Assembly: GCA_037178625.1 (NCBI GenBank)
Contig: CM074129.1
Location: forward strand, 868,001 to 932,000
Length of the DNA: 64,000 bases
Direction of reading: 5' to 3'
DNA from: Skeletonema tropicum
Taxonomy: Eukaryota; Bacillariophyta; Thalassiosirophyceae; Thalassiosirales; Thalassiosiraceae
Shown here: positions 1 through 11,507 of the stretch, in pieces
Numbering within the stretch: position 1 is the stretch's first letter
Layout of the letters: each line of letters starts with the position of its first letter
Translations under genes and position numbers: made by a program
The notes under the pieces: generated by a model
The model's database searches: none
What the model saw: the letters and a program-made list of their open reading frames with translations, nothing else
What the model was told of the DNA's origin: nothing

Positions 1-1916
1 CTCCTTCCTCCTACTCAGCTTGCATCTAGTCGTCTCTCACCTCACTTGACGATTGAATTCCAACACGATCCACCGCATCATCAGTAGTATTAGACGCACT
101 ATGTCTCCCCCTATGACGACCAGGAACAGAAGGAGCAGTGCATGGTTGTCCCAGCAAACGGGTCCTGAGTTGGGAAGAACATACCCCGCTGCTGCAGGCT
201 GCAGAGCACCCTCAATTGCAGAGGGAGATGCCGCACGACGATGCCTTGTTTGTGTTTGGCACAATGATTCATGCGTGAACTGTGCCTCAATACTTAAGTA
301 GCAATTCAACACTGATAGTAGAAGATCCATCACTTTATGTATATGTATTACTCGTCATCTCAGGAGAGGACTGACTACTTCTACACAGAAACCAATTCAC
401 TATGAATGGATTTGAATCGAGCTGGGGCCAATCTCCTAGTCTCAGCAGATTGAAGTCTTCGTGTGGGCGGGATGCATTGCACTCGGCTCAGCAGCGCAAA
501 ATTGGACCACTACGATAGACGTTTGGAAGGCTTCATCTTCAATCTCATGAAGACGGAGTCAAACGAGGATCAGCAGGTTGAACTCTCGACATCTTTCATA
601 CGTCTGGATGACTAAACATAGTCAGAGGATGAGACATACAACACAACGCTGCCCACTTCATTATCACAAATTCTCTTAATTGAAGTAAAATTTGGCCACC
701 AAACCTGATAGAGCGAAAGGAAATCACTTCTTCATCTTTCATACATCTGGATGACATGTACCTCTAGAAGGACGATGAGACCACAACAACCTCTCACTCT
801 TGTTTCTCTATCCATAAAAAGCAACAAACAGCAGCAGCAGTGTAGGCGACGTCGGCATTGGTAGCAACACAAACAAGTCGTCCAATTGTGCCGCCGCCTC
901 TGCCAAGGACATTGAAAATGGTGCATCTCGAAGTGAGGAAGCACAGTGAGGAAATAGCAGCGAATGATTTGTGATGTAAAATATTATGGTAAAAAGGAGG
1001 AGCGGTGGAATCACTTTGTTGGTAGCGCCTATTTGAACATTGTTGCTTTAATTTCAGTGGAGGGATAAGAAGTGAAAGCAACAAATAGACATGAAGTGGA
1101 TTGAGCAAGTGTCACAATAGCAATAGAAGCAAGTACATTCACTCTGAGACTTAGAGTGAGAGTGACAACACTTGCATGAGTGAATTTCAAGAGAGCGAAG
1201 ATCAAGATCGCATTGGACTCGCATACTTGGTACTAAAAGCAGTGTCATAAACTAGTTACATCTTTCATAGAAACAATGAGAGACATTATCTAACTACACC
1301 TCACTCCCCATCTGTGAAGGCGGAAACGCCGATCCCCTATCATTCCGCTAGAGAGATAGAGAGGCTGCAAATGTGTCAAATGATACCCGATATGCAATGG
1401 GCTTTGCCTTTGGAGCGCTACTTGGTGTCAGGTGTGACAGGATATGGTGGGCCCTCAACTGCTCGAACAACACGAAGTCTGCACGTCAACAGGCTGTGCT
1501 TGGTCCAAATAGCGGTGGATGAATGGACGGTAGCTGGTCGTGTCGATTGTGTTATGCCGTGTGTGGTGAAAAGTGTGCTCAGAGATGTAAACGTTGAACT
1601 GCTCTTGAGTCACAATGGAAGTAGGAACTACGAAGATGTCAAGTTGGGCAGGAAGATGTGTTGTTAGAAAGATGACTCGAAACGAAAAATAAAGACATGT
1701 CAACAAGAATCTATCGCTATTGACATCAAATTCTTTGGGGAAATATGGGCGGGGGACGTCACACAAGATGCTGACAGGGTTCGAATAACCAAGGTACTCC
1801 GGCAGGCTACAATCCCGGGGTCCTCTTCACCCTCCTAAAGGGATCACTAGATCGCCCGCGCGAGTGCAGCTCTCAGCTTCTCTGACTCTATTACCCTCTT
1901 TTCTAATAGAAAATAC
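1..1916. other. Gene-poor leader with old duplicated sequence
   Basis: I find no convincing gene here. Open frames are short, overlap on both strands and have no recognisable domain. The part from about 1270 to 1600 is a diverged duplicate of about 3010-3330: both contain a GAGACATTATCTA-like stretch, and both contain TGCTTGGTCC followed by GCGGTGGATG. The copies have many substitutions and indels, so this is old repeat or pseudogene material, not coding sequence under selection. Confidence 0.4.
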
Positions 1917-2325
1917 TTAAGCTAATGGACTCTTTGACGGAGGGTTGACCCGATTCTGTCGACACTGCATGTGTGGAATTGAAGTCGCTGGAGCGATTCC
2001 AAGAGACTTGTCTTTGTTTACAGAACCTTGTTGATCGTCACAATTTCTTCCCTCTGTTTTTATGGAGCACACTTTACTCATGGCCTCTTTGATCGACTGA
2101 TAATCTGACTCTGTCGACACTGCCTGTGGAATAGTGCTCGTTGGAGCGATTCCCTGAGAAAGCAAGTAGTAGATGGACTTGTACTCATCCTGTTGCTGCT
2201 GTTGCTGCTTACTTTCTCTCCTCGCTAGTTCTTTCGACGTATGCCGCTCTAGCTGTTGTTGATATTGATGCTGCTCATCATTGTGACTCTCTGCTCTTTC
2301 TCCACTTTTGTCTCTAAATCATCCT
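1917..2325 (-). pseudogene. Coding relic or isolated exon, Q-rich with internal repeat
   Basis: On the minus strand one frame stays open from about 2325 to a TAA at 1917, about 135 codons, with no good start codon at its 5' end. It encodes a charged stretch, a run of glutamines near 2185-2205, then two related modules that both contain L-G-I-A-P followed by T/S-I-P and are about 45 residues apart. The repeat and the long open frame suggest former coding sequence, either a pseudogene or an internal exon. I do not recognise the family. The first internal ATG (2165) would give 82 residues. Confidence 0.3.
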
Positions 2326-3540
2326 CACGCTTCATCTCATAAATAAATACAAAGTTAAACCATTTGACGTCCTTCCTCCTCATCATCATCATCATCATCT
2401 TGCATCATCATCAGCTGCAATATCTACACCAGCTCCATTGCAGTCCGCCCACTATCATCCAGAACCCACAAACTCTCCGGATAACATCATTGAAACTCAT
2501 CATCTACCGCCACAATCGTCGCCATGGAAGCAGAAGACTGCAAATCCTTCTCTTGTGCTGCATTCGGATATGCGTCAAGTATTTTTAGCGTGACGTTAGT
2601 GGAGCAGTTGTTGTGTGGTGCAGCGAGGGGCATTGAGAAGGGTAGGCGGCTTGGCTGGATGTCATCAATTGTTACGCCTATTAGCTATGTATCGTCTTAG
2701 TGATAAATCAATGTAAATGTCTCAGTCGAGAAAAGTAAAGTCAAGAGTAGAATCATTGGCGGCGAAGTCATGTGTGTCATTTTTGTCGGAGGGAAGTTTC
2801 ACTCTGCTGCACTCTATGTAGAGAGCTTGCACTCTCGATACTCTTTGCCGCAGACAATGAACGCAACAAGTAGAGACGAGGACGATATGATCGAGTGATG
2901 TGTATTGGAACTGAGCGTGACGCACACACTTGTTGAGTGGATATCAAGAGGGATAGCATAAGATCAAGCTAGCAGTGGAATTGGACTTATTATTTACATC
3001 TGACAAACATGAGACACATTATCTAAAGACTCATTCCTACGACCGATGGAGACGAAAACGTCAATTCCCAATCATCCCGTCTCTCCATCTCTAGAAAAAG
3101 GCAGCAAATAATGTGCCATAAGACACGCGACGGCGATGGTCGCAACTTGAGAGAAGGCCCTGCTCGACTGCTCAAACTAAACTTGCCGTCTTGTTTCTGC
3201 CCTGCTAGTAAAGGCCTTCCGTCAAGAGTCTCTGCTTGGTCCGAGTTGCGGTGGATGTATAGACGCTGGATGTGTAGCTTGCGATACGCCTTGCGAAGAG
3301 AGTGCCTCTACATGAACTACAAAGCACTGTTTTTAGAAATAGGAAACAAAACAAAGATTCATTAGAGATACAAAATACAAAGAGACAGCAAACAAACAAA
3401 CAAAACAAAGATTTAAAAATGTTGGTGGGGTGCTTTTCAACGAGATCGAACGGTAGTTTAGCGACGGATTTATGGTCTAGCAAACCCTAAAGGAACTGTG
3501 CCAATCTTTCCCTGAGGAGGACGGACACTCTGTTTAAGCC
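2326..3540. other. Non-coding stretch with CAT microsatellite and diverged duplicate
   Basis: A short (CAT)n tract lies near 2382-2412. From about 2700 to 3400 the sequence resembles 800-1680 at a diverged level. No gene is supported. Confidence 0.35.
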
Positions 3541-3660
3541 TGTCAGCACCTTCGAAGGCCGCCGTGACCAACCTTGGAAACCGACCGTTACTATCTCTCT
3601 CGGAACCCCAAATCGAGTACACCCGAAGGCGCAAAGAAAAGCTGGGCCAATTTAATTAAT

Positions 3661-3838
3661 CGCCGGCTAACCTCGGCGATGGGCCTTATTTGTATAGCAC
3701 CGGCTTTGCCTCGGTGCTGGGACTGAGCCCTGGGCCAATTTGTATAGCACCGGCTTCCACGGTGCTGGGCCAATGAGTATAGCACCGGCTTCCACGGTGC
3801 TGGGCCAACTTGTATAGCGCCGGCTTCCACGGTGCTGA
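3661..3838. repeat. Tandem array of short GC-rich hairpins
   Basis: Five consecutive units each hold a small inverted repeat around a CCGGC core. The first is CGCCGGCTAACCTCGGCG (3661-3678). Later ones follow the pattern GCACCGGCTTCCACGGTGC, preceded by a GTATAG spacer and followed by GCTGGGCCAA. Spacing is about 37-55 bp. The stem bases co-vary between units: CGCCG pairs with CGGCG, and GCACCG pairs with CGGTGC. This suggests the fold, not only the sequence, has been kept. Confidence 0.6.
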
Positions 3839-4009
3839 AGTTGTTGCTCGATCTCATCTACTGTTCTTCCCGATCATGAATCATGTAACTCACCTGTAAT
3901 CATCGGCCATCGGCTGCGGTCGCCAGAAAAGCGCCTGCTTCAAGGCGGCGGCGATGCGTGCGGGTGAATGCAGTTGGGAGGGGCGGTGGGATAGCGGCCG
4001 GCGAGCGGA

Positions 4010-4440
4010 GGGCGGAGAGTTGGCCGACATGGTGGTTTGGTAGTGAATGATGTTGACGGTTTGCTCGATGAAAAATTATGAGCTGTGCGCAGCAAGCAGA
4101 GGCAGCGGCATGTGGCTTGCGATAGCAATTTGCCATCCATGATTGAATGAATGGCTGTGAGAGCGCCTCACGAATCAGTCTGTCGGCATGATTGAATGAA
4201 CAAATGGCTGTAAGAGCGCTCAATGCTGCCGGTGTTGGCGACATGATTGATCTCATCTTGTGAGCTCTTTTTGATGATTTTTTTGTGCGAGCGAAGAGCG
4301 GAGAATCGGCCGACATGGTGGTTTGGTAGTGAATGATGTTGACAGTTTGCTCGATGAAAAATTATGAGCACAGCAAGCAGCGGCATGAGGCTTGCAACAG
4401 CAATTTGCCATCCATGATTGAATGAATGGCTGTGAGAGAT
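4010..4440. repeat. Local duplication with GATTGAATGAATGGC motifs
   Basis: About 150 bp starting near 4010 (GGCCGACATGGTGGTTTGG, then a tract ending in TGAAAAATTATGAGC) recurs from about 4298 with roughly 10 percent difference and small indels. Copies of ATGATTGAATGAATGGCTGT are scattered at 4138-4470. No gene is supported. Confidence 0.55.
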
Positions 4441-4469
4441 GCTCACGATGCTGTCTGTCGGCATGATTG

Positions 4470-5791
4470 AATGAATGGCTCTCGGTGCTTTTGGTCGGCA
4501 TGATTGAATTAACGTTGCGATGGTCGGCATGATTGATTTTTTGTGAGCGATTTTGGTGGACACTTCGAGTACCGAGTGATGTTGAAGTTGAAACACACAC
4601 ATTTTCGCATCAAGCAGAAGTATAAGTATACACACGAAGTACTTAAGTATCTCTTCGTTCCTTCTCTCCAGATAAAGTGCTGTCAGGATTATTTCGAACA
4701 TCAAGAACTTTGACAGACAACAATAAAAAACGCTGCAGCCACCGTTGATATAAGAGGCCGCAGCGTCTGCCACAAATTCTGCAACAAACAACAAATCAGC
4801 GGTGTTACAAGATTTCCGCGGCCATCAATGACTCATGCAACAAAGGATTGGCATCAGCCATTCATGTGTTATGCCGTTCCTTCCCTATCTTCATTTTCCT
4901 CTTTATTGCTCAGATGGAACACGAGTTTGACAAGCTTGACAATCAAAGGATGTTGGCCGAAACAATACAATGCTACTGCCGTCTATACTTGTGTCAACAC
5001 AAGAGTTCCTTCACTTCCCATCCTCAACTCTTTTCAATGATACCAATCACCATGATGCTTATTGTACACGGCAAGCAATCAAAGCCAAAAGCACACAACC
5101 ATTTTATCAAATAAGAGGATATCGAACGGTCATAAAAGCTTTAACACGGTCATTTATGTGTTCTTGATCCATGGCAATCATCTCAAACTTGCTACTTCTA
5201 TCCATCAGTGAAGTGACCTGCGGAGAAGATTTCGACAGCTTTGAATGTATCACTTTTGCAGCTTTCTTGTAGAAGGAGATAGTTTGTATCTCGGACTTGA
5301 TCAAAATGGCACAAATAATTATCCTCTGCAGTTGTGTAGAGTCGTTCTTGTCTCATCACAATACAAATTCAACGCAGCGGCAGCGAGCTTCTTCATATTA
5401 GTATCAGACCTTAAAGAGCGAAAGGCCGAGCAAAAGAAAGGAAGAAGGCGGGTAAAGTGCAATAATGTATCGTATTGTAGGCAGGGGCCAAAATAAAAGT
5501 CAACAGGAGCAAAAGAACAACACCAGGGATTCCAATGTGGTCCCCCACCGTAGTACTAACCTGGCCCGACAATATACTTTTTCGAATTTGAAAAACAGTC
5601 AAGAAGACTCAAAAGATGTTGAGCCAGTACTAATTCCTACGTGGAATCTCTACGAGCACCATCGGCCAACGGCCACCGGAAGCACGGAGATACCCTAGTA
5701 ACACTGGACAGAGATTGATCAATAGTAGATAAAGTCGTCTTAGGACCACCTGAGACAATAGTACGAAAATAATAACGACAGTTTTAGCACG
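4470..5791. other. Intergenic sequence and 5' region of the retroelement
   Basis: I see no convincing gene between 4470 and 5791. Short frames on both strands overlap and lack domains. The last few hundred bases probably include the 5' untranslated region of the LINE-like element that starts coding at 5792. Confidence 0.35.
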
Positions 5792-6205
5792 ATGGATAAG
5801 CCAAACCGCCCGTACCGACGTACACCCCACAACGACAATTATCGCCAATCCGGTGGCCGCCCCCAACCGCACCGAAGCGGAAGGGGAAGAGGAGGACAAA
5901 CCCCTACGGGCGGACGGGGGAGTGGACGTGGACGTGGAGAAGGGCCATACGTGTGGGGCATAGATCAGTGGGATGAGTTGGAGCCTCCCATGGTTAGTCA
6001 AATCGATGGAGATAGTGCAGGAAAGAAGGAAGGAGAGGATGCCCCTGAGGAGAAGTTTGTAGGGGAGTTTACGATTGGGACGAGGGAATCCGAACTCACG
6101 TCACAGTCACCACCAAATAAGAAGTCAAGCGAGGTGGAACCAAAGTCAAGTCTATTAACACAACAAGATCCCAAATCCAAAGCAAGGCGACTGTTCCGTC
6201 GATAA
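5792..6205 (+). CDS. LINE-like retroelement ORF1, RGG-rich RNA-binding protein
   Basis: This 137-residue frame starts at an ATG in a fair context and ends TAA. Residues 20-55 are rich in Arg-Gly (repeated R-G, G-R-G and G-R-G-R-G), typical of nucleic-acid-binding tails. The rest is acidic and polar, ending in a basic K-A-R-R-L-F-R-R segment. The endonuclease ORF begins just downstream in a different frame. A short basic ORF1 ahead of an endonuclease-carrying ORF2 is the usual layout of non-LTR retrotransposons, so I read this as ORF1, a nucleic-acid chaperone. It could also be a short upstream exon of the same polyprotein. Confidence 0.55.
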   Translation: MDKPNRPYRRTPHNDNYRQSGGRPQPHRSGRGRGGQTPTGGRGSGRGRGEGPYVWGIDQWDELEPPMVSQIDGDSAGKKEGEDAPEEKFVGEFTIGTRESELTSQSPPNKKSSEVEPKSSLLTQQDPKSKARRLFRR

Positions 6206-6225
6206 GTGTGAATCTACTACTTAAA

Positions 6226-7147
6226 ATGAATAGAAGAGATCAAAGTATCATTGGAACAGTGCCAAACTTGCTTACGAAAGGGGACAAACTACAAAATAGA
6301 CATGACAATGATGGTGTTATACGATTCGGATTTCAAAATACTAACACCATCGCCCAACCAAGTGCTCAAATTATCCCGCAAGAGATAGAAGTTGTCAGAG
6401 ACCTTGGACTTGATGTATGCGGCTTCGTTGAAACGAACCGTCCATGGACAACACAAAACAAAGAGATTTATGAAATTAATATGAGAAATATGTTTGGGAA
6501 CCAAATAAGCACGAAATTTGCATCGTTGCCAGCACCATATGGTACGAAGTATCAGCCAGGAGGGGTTCTTCAAACAATAAATGGATGCACAGTCGGAAGA
6601 ATAGCTGAGTCAGGAGTCGATAAGTATGGGAGGTTTGTGTGGCAGACTTTAAATGGAAGTCGGGACGAAGGAATAGTTATTATCACCGCATACAGGGTAT
6701 GCCAAGCCACGATTGGAGCAATTGGTCCTCACACAGCGTATATGCAACAGTATACGGCGATGCTAAGGGATGGAAGAGCTAGACCGAATCCACGCCAGCA
6801 GATACTTGATGACCTCCTCACGTTGTTACGAGAGAAACGAGAAGCGGGATATCGCCCGATTTTGATGATGGATGCAAATGGAAGTACATTTAGTGATGAG
6901 AAGTTTCGCACATTCCAACAGGAGGCAATCCTTGCGGACCCGTACTACAATAAATTCCAAGAAATGCCACCAACCTATATGAGGGGACCGAATAGACTCG
7001 ATTATATCCTTATGGATGAGGGGCTACTTCCGGCGGTGCGTGAATTAGGATATCTGGGTACTCATCAAGCGGTTCATTCTGATCATGCTATGGCCTGGGT
7101 CGACTTTGATGAAAGACTATTGTTTACGGGAAGCAAGGGAATAACTA
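6226..7147 (+). CDS. LINE-like retroelement ORF2, 5' part: APE-type endonuclease, truncated
   Basis: This frame encodes an endonuclease/exonuclease/phosphatase fold protein of about 305 residues. Catalytic motifs appear in the expected order: an N-terminal Q-N-T-N strand, the metal-binding glutamate in C-G-F-V-E-T, the D-A-N motif in L-M-M-D-A-N-G, the R-L-D-Y-I-L strand, and S-D-H near residues 285-287. In LINEs this domain nicks target DNA and is followed in the same frame by a reverse transcriptase. Here it is not: at 7148 the sequence becomes the satellite unit, and the open frame runs 70 bases into satellite before stopping. I use the ATG at 6226; a GTG at 6208 is in frame. The element is 3' truncated at the array and its missing half may be the fragment at 24270-24650. 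Confidence 0.8.
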
Positions 7148-8313
7148 CTCATCATTGCTGCTGTATCACCTCCATCGGAAGAGGAGTTGTTCGAAGTACT
7201 TCTACTTATATATAATAGCGAGGATCAGATCGCATGGTGAGACAAACGTTATGAATTTCACCCTTGATGATTTTTGTAGCATTGCGTGATATATAATGAT
7301 GATTGTTATTCGTCAGATGTTGTTGTTGTTGTTGCTGCTGCTGTTGACTCGTTTGATAATTATTTGGTTTCACATCAACGCTGTGTAGTTGTGGAGAGGA
7401 GCGCGAGACATTATTTGGAGAACTGCCGGCCATATCCATATCACTTTTATCATTTCGCTGCGGGTGCGGGCTTTTGGTTGTTGCAGTTGTCGCAACCGTG
7501 TGATCGAGAAGAGCCTGAGCCTGAGATGAGTAGGACGAACATGTTGTCGGCGGATGCATTGCAATAATTTGTGCGTGTTGACAAGAAGGGTTTATCTAGA
7601 GATCAGCGCAGTGAATGAACAATGCACAATGCAATGCTAAAATGGCGAACTCGATGGGCCTGCGTGTAGGTATATGAGTAGGTCGATTGCCAGGGAATGG
7701 AGGGTGACAATCTTCATATTCGAATCTATCGACTTCTTCTCATCATTGCTGCTGTATCACCTCCATCGGAAGAGGAGTTGTTCGAAGTACTTCTACTTAT
7801 ATATAATAGCGAGGATCAGATCGCATGGTGAGACAAACGTTATGAATTTCACCCTTGATGATTTTTGTAGCATTGCGTGATATATAATGATGATTGTTAT
7901 TCGTCAGATGTTGTTGTTGTTGCTGCTGCTGTTGACTCGTTTGATAATTATAATTATTTGGTTTCACATCAACGCTGTGTAGTTGTGGAGAGGAGCGCGA
8001 GACATTATTTGGAGAACTGCCGGCCATATCCATATCACTTTTATCATTTCGCTGCGGGTGCGGGCTTTTGGTTGTTGCAGTTGTCGCAACCGTGTGATCG
8101 AGAAGAGCCTGAGATGAGTAGGACGAACATGTTGTCGGCGGATGCATTGCAATAATTTGTGCGTGTTGACAAGAAGGGTTTATCTAGAGATCAGCGCAGT
8201 GAATGAACAATGCACAATGCAATGCTAAAATGGCGAACTCGATGGGCCTGCGTGTAGGTATATGAGTAGGTCGATTGCCAGGGAATGGAGGGTGACAATC
8301 TTCATATTCGAAT

Positions 8314-11300
8314 CTATCGACTTCTTCTCATCATTGCTGCTGTATCACCTCCATCGGAAGAGGAGTTGTTCGAAGTACTTCTACTTATATAATAGCGAGG
8401 ATCAGATCGCATGGTGAGACAAACGTTATGAATTTCACCCTTGATGATTTTTGTAGCATTGCGTGATATATAATGATGATTGTTATTCGTCAGATGTTGT
8501 TGTTGTTGTTGCTGCTGCTGTTGACTCGTTTGATAATTATAATTATTTGGTTTCACATCAACGCTGTTGCAGTTGTCGCAACCGTGTGATCGAGAAGAGC
8601 CTGAGCCTGAGATGAGTAGGACGAACATGTTGTCGGCGGATGCATTGCAATAATTTGTGCGTGTTGACAAGAAGGGTTTATCTAGAGATCAGCGCAGTGA
8701 ATGAACAATGCACAATGCAATGCTAAAATGGCGAACTCGATGGGCCTGCGTGTAGGTATATGAGTAGGTCGATTGCCAGGGAATGGAGGGTGACAATCTT
8801 CATATTCGAATCTATCGACTTCTTCTCATCATTGCTGCTGTATCACCTCCATCGGAAGAGGAGTTGTTCGAAGTACTTCTACTTATATAATAGCGAGGAT
8901 CAGATCGCATGGTGAGACAAACGTTATGAATTTCACCCTTGATGATTTTTGTAGCATTGCGTGATATATAATGATGATTGTTATTCGTCAGATGTTGTTG
9001 TTGTTGTTGCTGCTGCTGTTGACTCGTTTGATAATTATAATTATTTGGTTTCACATCAACGCTGTTGCAGTTGCAGTTGTCGCAACCGTGTGATCGAGAA
9101 GAGCCTGAGCCTGAGATGAGTAGGACGAACATGTTGTCGGCGGATGCATTGCAATAATTTGTGCGTGTTGACAAGAAGGGTTTATCTAGAGATCAGCGCA
9201 GTGAATGAACAATGCACAATGCAATGCTAAAATGGCGAACTCGATGGGCCTGCGTGTAGGTATATGAGTAGGTCGATTGCCAGGGAATGGAGGGTGACAA
9301 TCTTCATATTCGAATCTATCGACTTCTTCTCATCATTGCTGCTGTATCACCTCCATCGGAAGAGGAGTTGTTCGAAGTACTTCTACTTATATAATAGCGA
9401 GGATCAGGTCGCATGGTGAGACAAACGTTATGAATTTCACCCTTGATGATTTTTGTAGCATTGCGTGATATATAATGATGATTGTTATTCGTCAGATGTT
9501 GTTGTTGTTGTTGCTGCTGCTGTTGACTCGTTTGATAATTATAATTATTTGGTTTCACATCAACGCTGTGTAGTTGTGGAGAGGAGCGCGAGACATTATT
9601 TGGAGAACTGCCGGCCATATCCATATCACTTTTATCATTTCGCTGCGGGTGCGGGCTTTTGGTTGTTGCAGTTGTCGCAACCGTGTGATCGAGAAGAGCC
9701 TGAGATGAGTAGGACGAACATGTTGTCGGCGGATGCATTGCAATAATTTGTGCGTGTTGACAAGAAGGGTTTATCTAGAGATCAGCGCAGTGAATGAACA
9801 ATGCACAATGCAATGCTAAAATGGCGAACTCGATGGGCCTGCGTGTAGGTATATGAGTAGGTCGATTGCCAGGGAATGGAGGGTGACAATCTTCATATTC
9901 GAATCTATCGACTTCTTCTCATCATTGCTGCTGTATCACCTCCATCGGAAGAGGAGTTGTTCGAAGTACTTCTACTTATATAATAGCGAGGATCAGATCG
10001 CATGGTGAGACAAACGTTATGAATTTCACCCTTGATGATTTTTGTAGCATTGCGTGATATATAATGATGATTGTTATTCGTCAGATGTTGTTGTTGTTGT
10101 TGCTGCTGCTGTTGACTCGTTTGATAATTATAATTATTTGGTTTCACATCAACGCTGTTGCAGTTGTCGCAACCGTGTGATCGAGAAGAGCCTGAGCCTG
10201 AGATGAGTAGGACGAACATGTTGTCGGCGGATGCATTGCAATAATTTGTGCGTGTTGACAAGAAGGGTTTATCTAGAGATCAGCGCAGTGAATGAACAAT
10301 GCACAATGCAATGCTAAAATGGCGAACTCGATGGGCCTGCGTGTAGGTATATGAGTAGGTCGATTGCCAGGGAATGGAGGGTGACAATCTTCATATTCGA
10401 ATCTATCGACTTCTTCTCATCATTGCTGCTGTATCACCTCCATCGGAAGAGGAGTTGTTCGAAGTACTTCTACTTATATAATAGCGAGGATCAGATCGCA
10501 TGGTGAGACAAACGTTATGAATTTCACCCTTGATGATTTTTGTAGCATTGCGTGATATATAATGATGATTGTTATTCGTCAGATGTTGTTGTTGTTGTTG
10601 CTGCTGCTGTTGACTCGTTTGATAATTATAATTATTTGGTTTCACATCAACGCTGTTGCAGTTGCAGTTGTCGCAACCGTGTGATCGAGAAGAGCCTGAG
10701 CCTGAGATGAGTAGGACGAACATGTTGTCGGCGGATGCATTGCAATAATTTGTGCGTGTTGACAAGAAGGGTTTATCTAGAGATCAGCGCAGTGAATGAA
10801 CAATGCACAATGCAATGCTAAAATGGCGAACTCGATGGGCCTGCGTGTAGGTATATGAGTAGGTCGATTGCCAGGGAATGGAGGGTGACAATCTTCATAT
10901 TCGAATCTATCGACTTCTTCTCATCATTGCTGCTGTATCACCTCCATCGGAAGAGGAGTTGTTCGAAGTACTTCTACTTATATAATAGCGAGGATCAGAT
11001 CGCATGGTGAGACAAACGTTATGAATTTCACCCTTGATGATTTTTGTAGCATTGCGTGATATATAATGATGATTGTTATTCGTCAGATGTTGTTGTTGTT
11101 GTTGTTGCTGCTGCTGCTGTTGACTCGTTTGATAATTATAATTATTTGGTTTCACATCAACGCTGTGTAGTTGTGGAGAGGAGCGCGAGACATTATTTGG
11201 AGAACTGCCGGCCATATCCATATCACTTTTATCATTTCGCTGCGGGTGCGGGCTTTTGGTTGTTGCAGTTGTCGCAACCGTGTGATCGAGAAGAGCCTGA

Positions 11301-11507
11301 GCCTGAGATGAGTAGGACGAACATGTTGTCGGCGGATGCATTGCAATAATTTGTGCGTGTTGACAAGAAGGGTTTATCTAGAGATCAGCGCAGTGAATGA
11401 ACAATGCACAATGCAATGCTAAAATGGCGAACTCGATGGGCCTGCGTGTAGGTATATGAGTAGGTCGATTGCCAGGGAATGGAGGGTGACAATCTTCATA
11501 TTCGAAT
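8314..11507. repeat. Higher-order repeat, 3 units, period 1,591 bp
   Basis: Within the satellite a block of three units (498, 504 and 589 bp) is duplicated in tandem: features at 8314, 8812 and 9316 recur at 9905, 10403 and 10907, each exactly 1,591 bp later. The two short-unit types occur only in this block. The second copy has since gained extra TTG/CTG triplets and a GCCTGA duplication in its third unit. Confidence 0.9.

Noticed and set aside
1740..1800. Possible tRNA (GGGTTCGAATAACC looks like a T-arm)
   Set aside because: I could not pair an acceptor stem, D-arm or anticodon arm around it.
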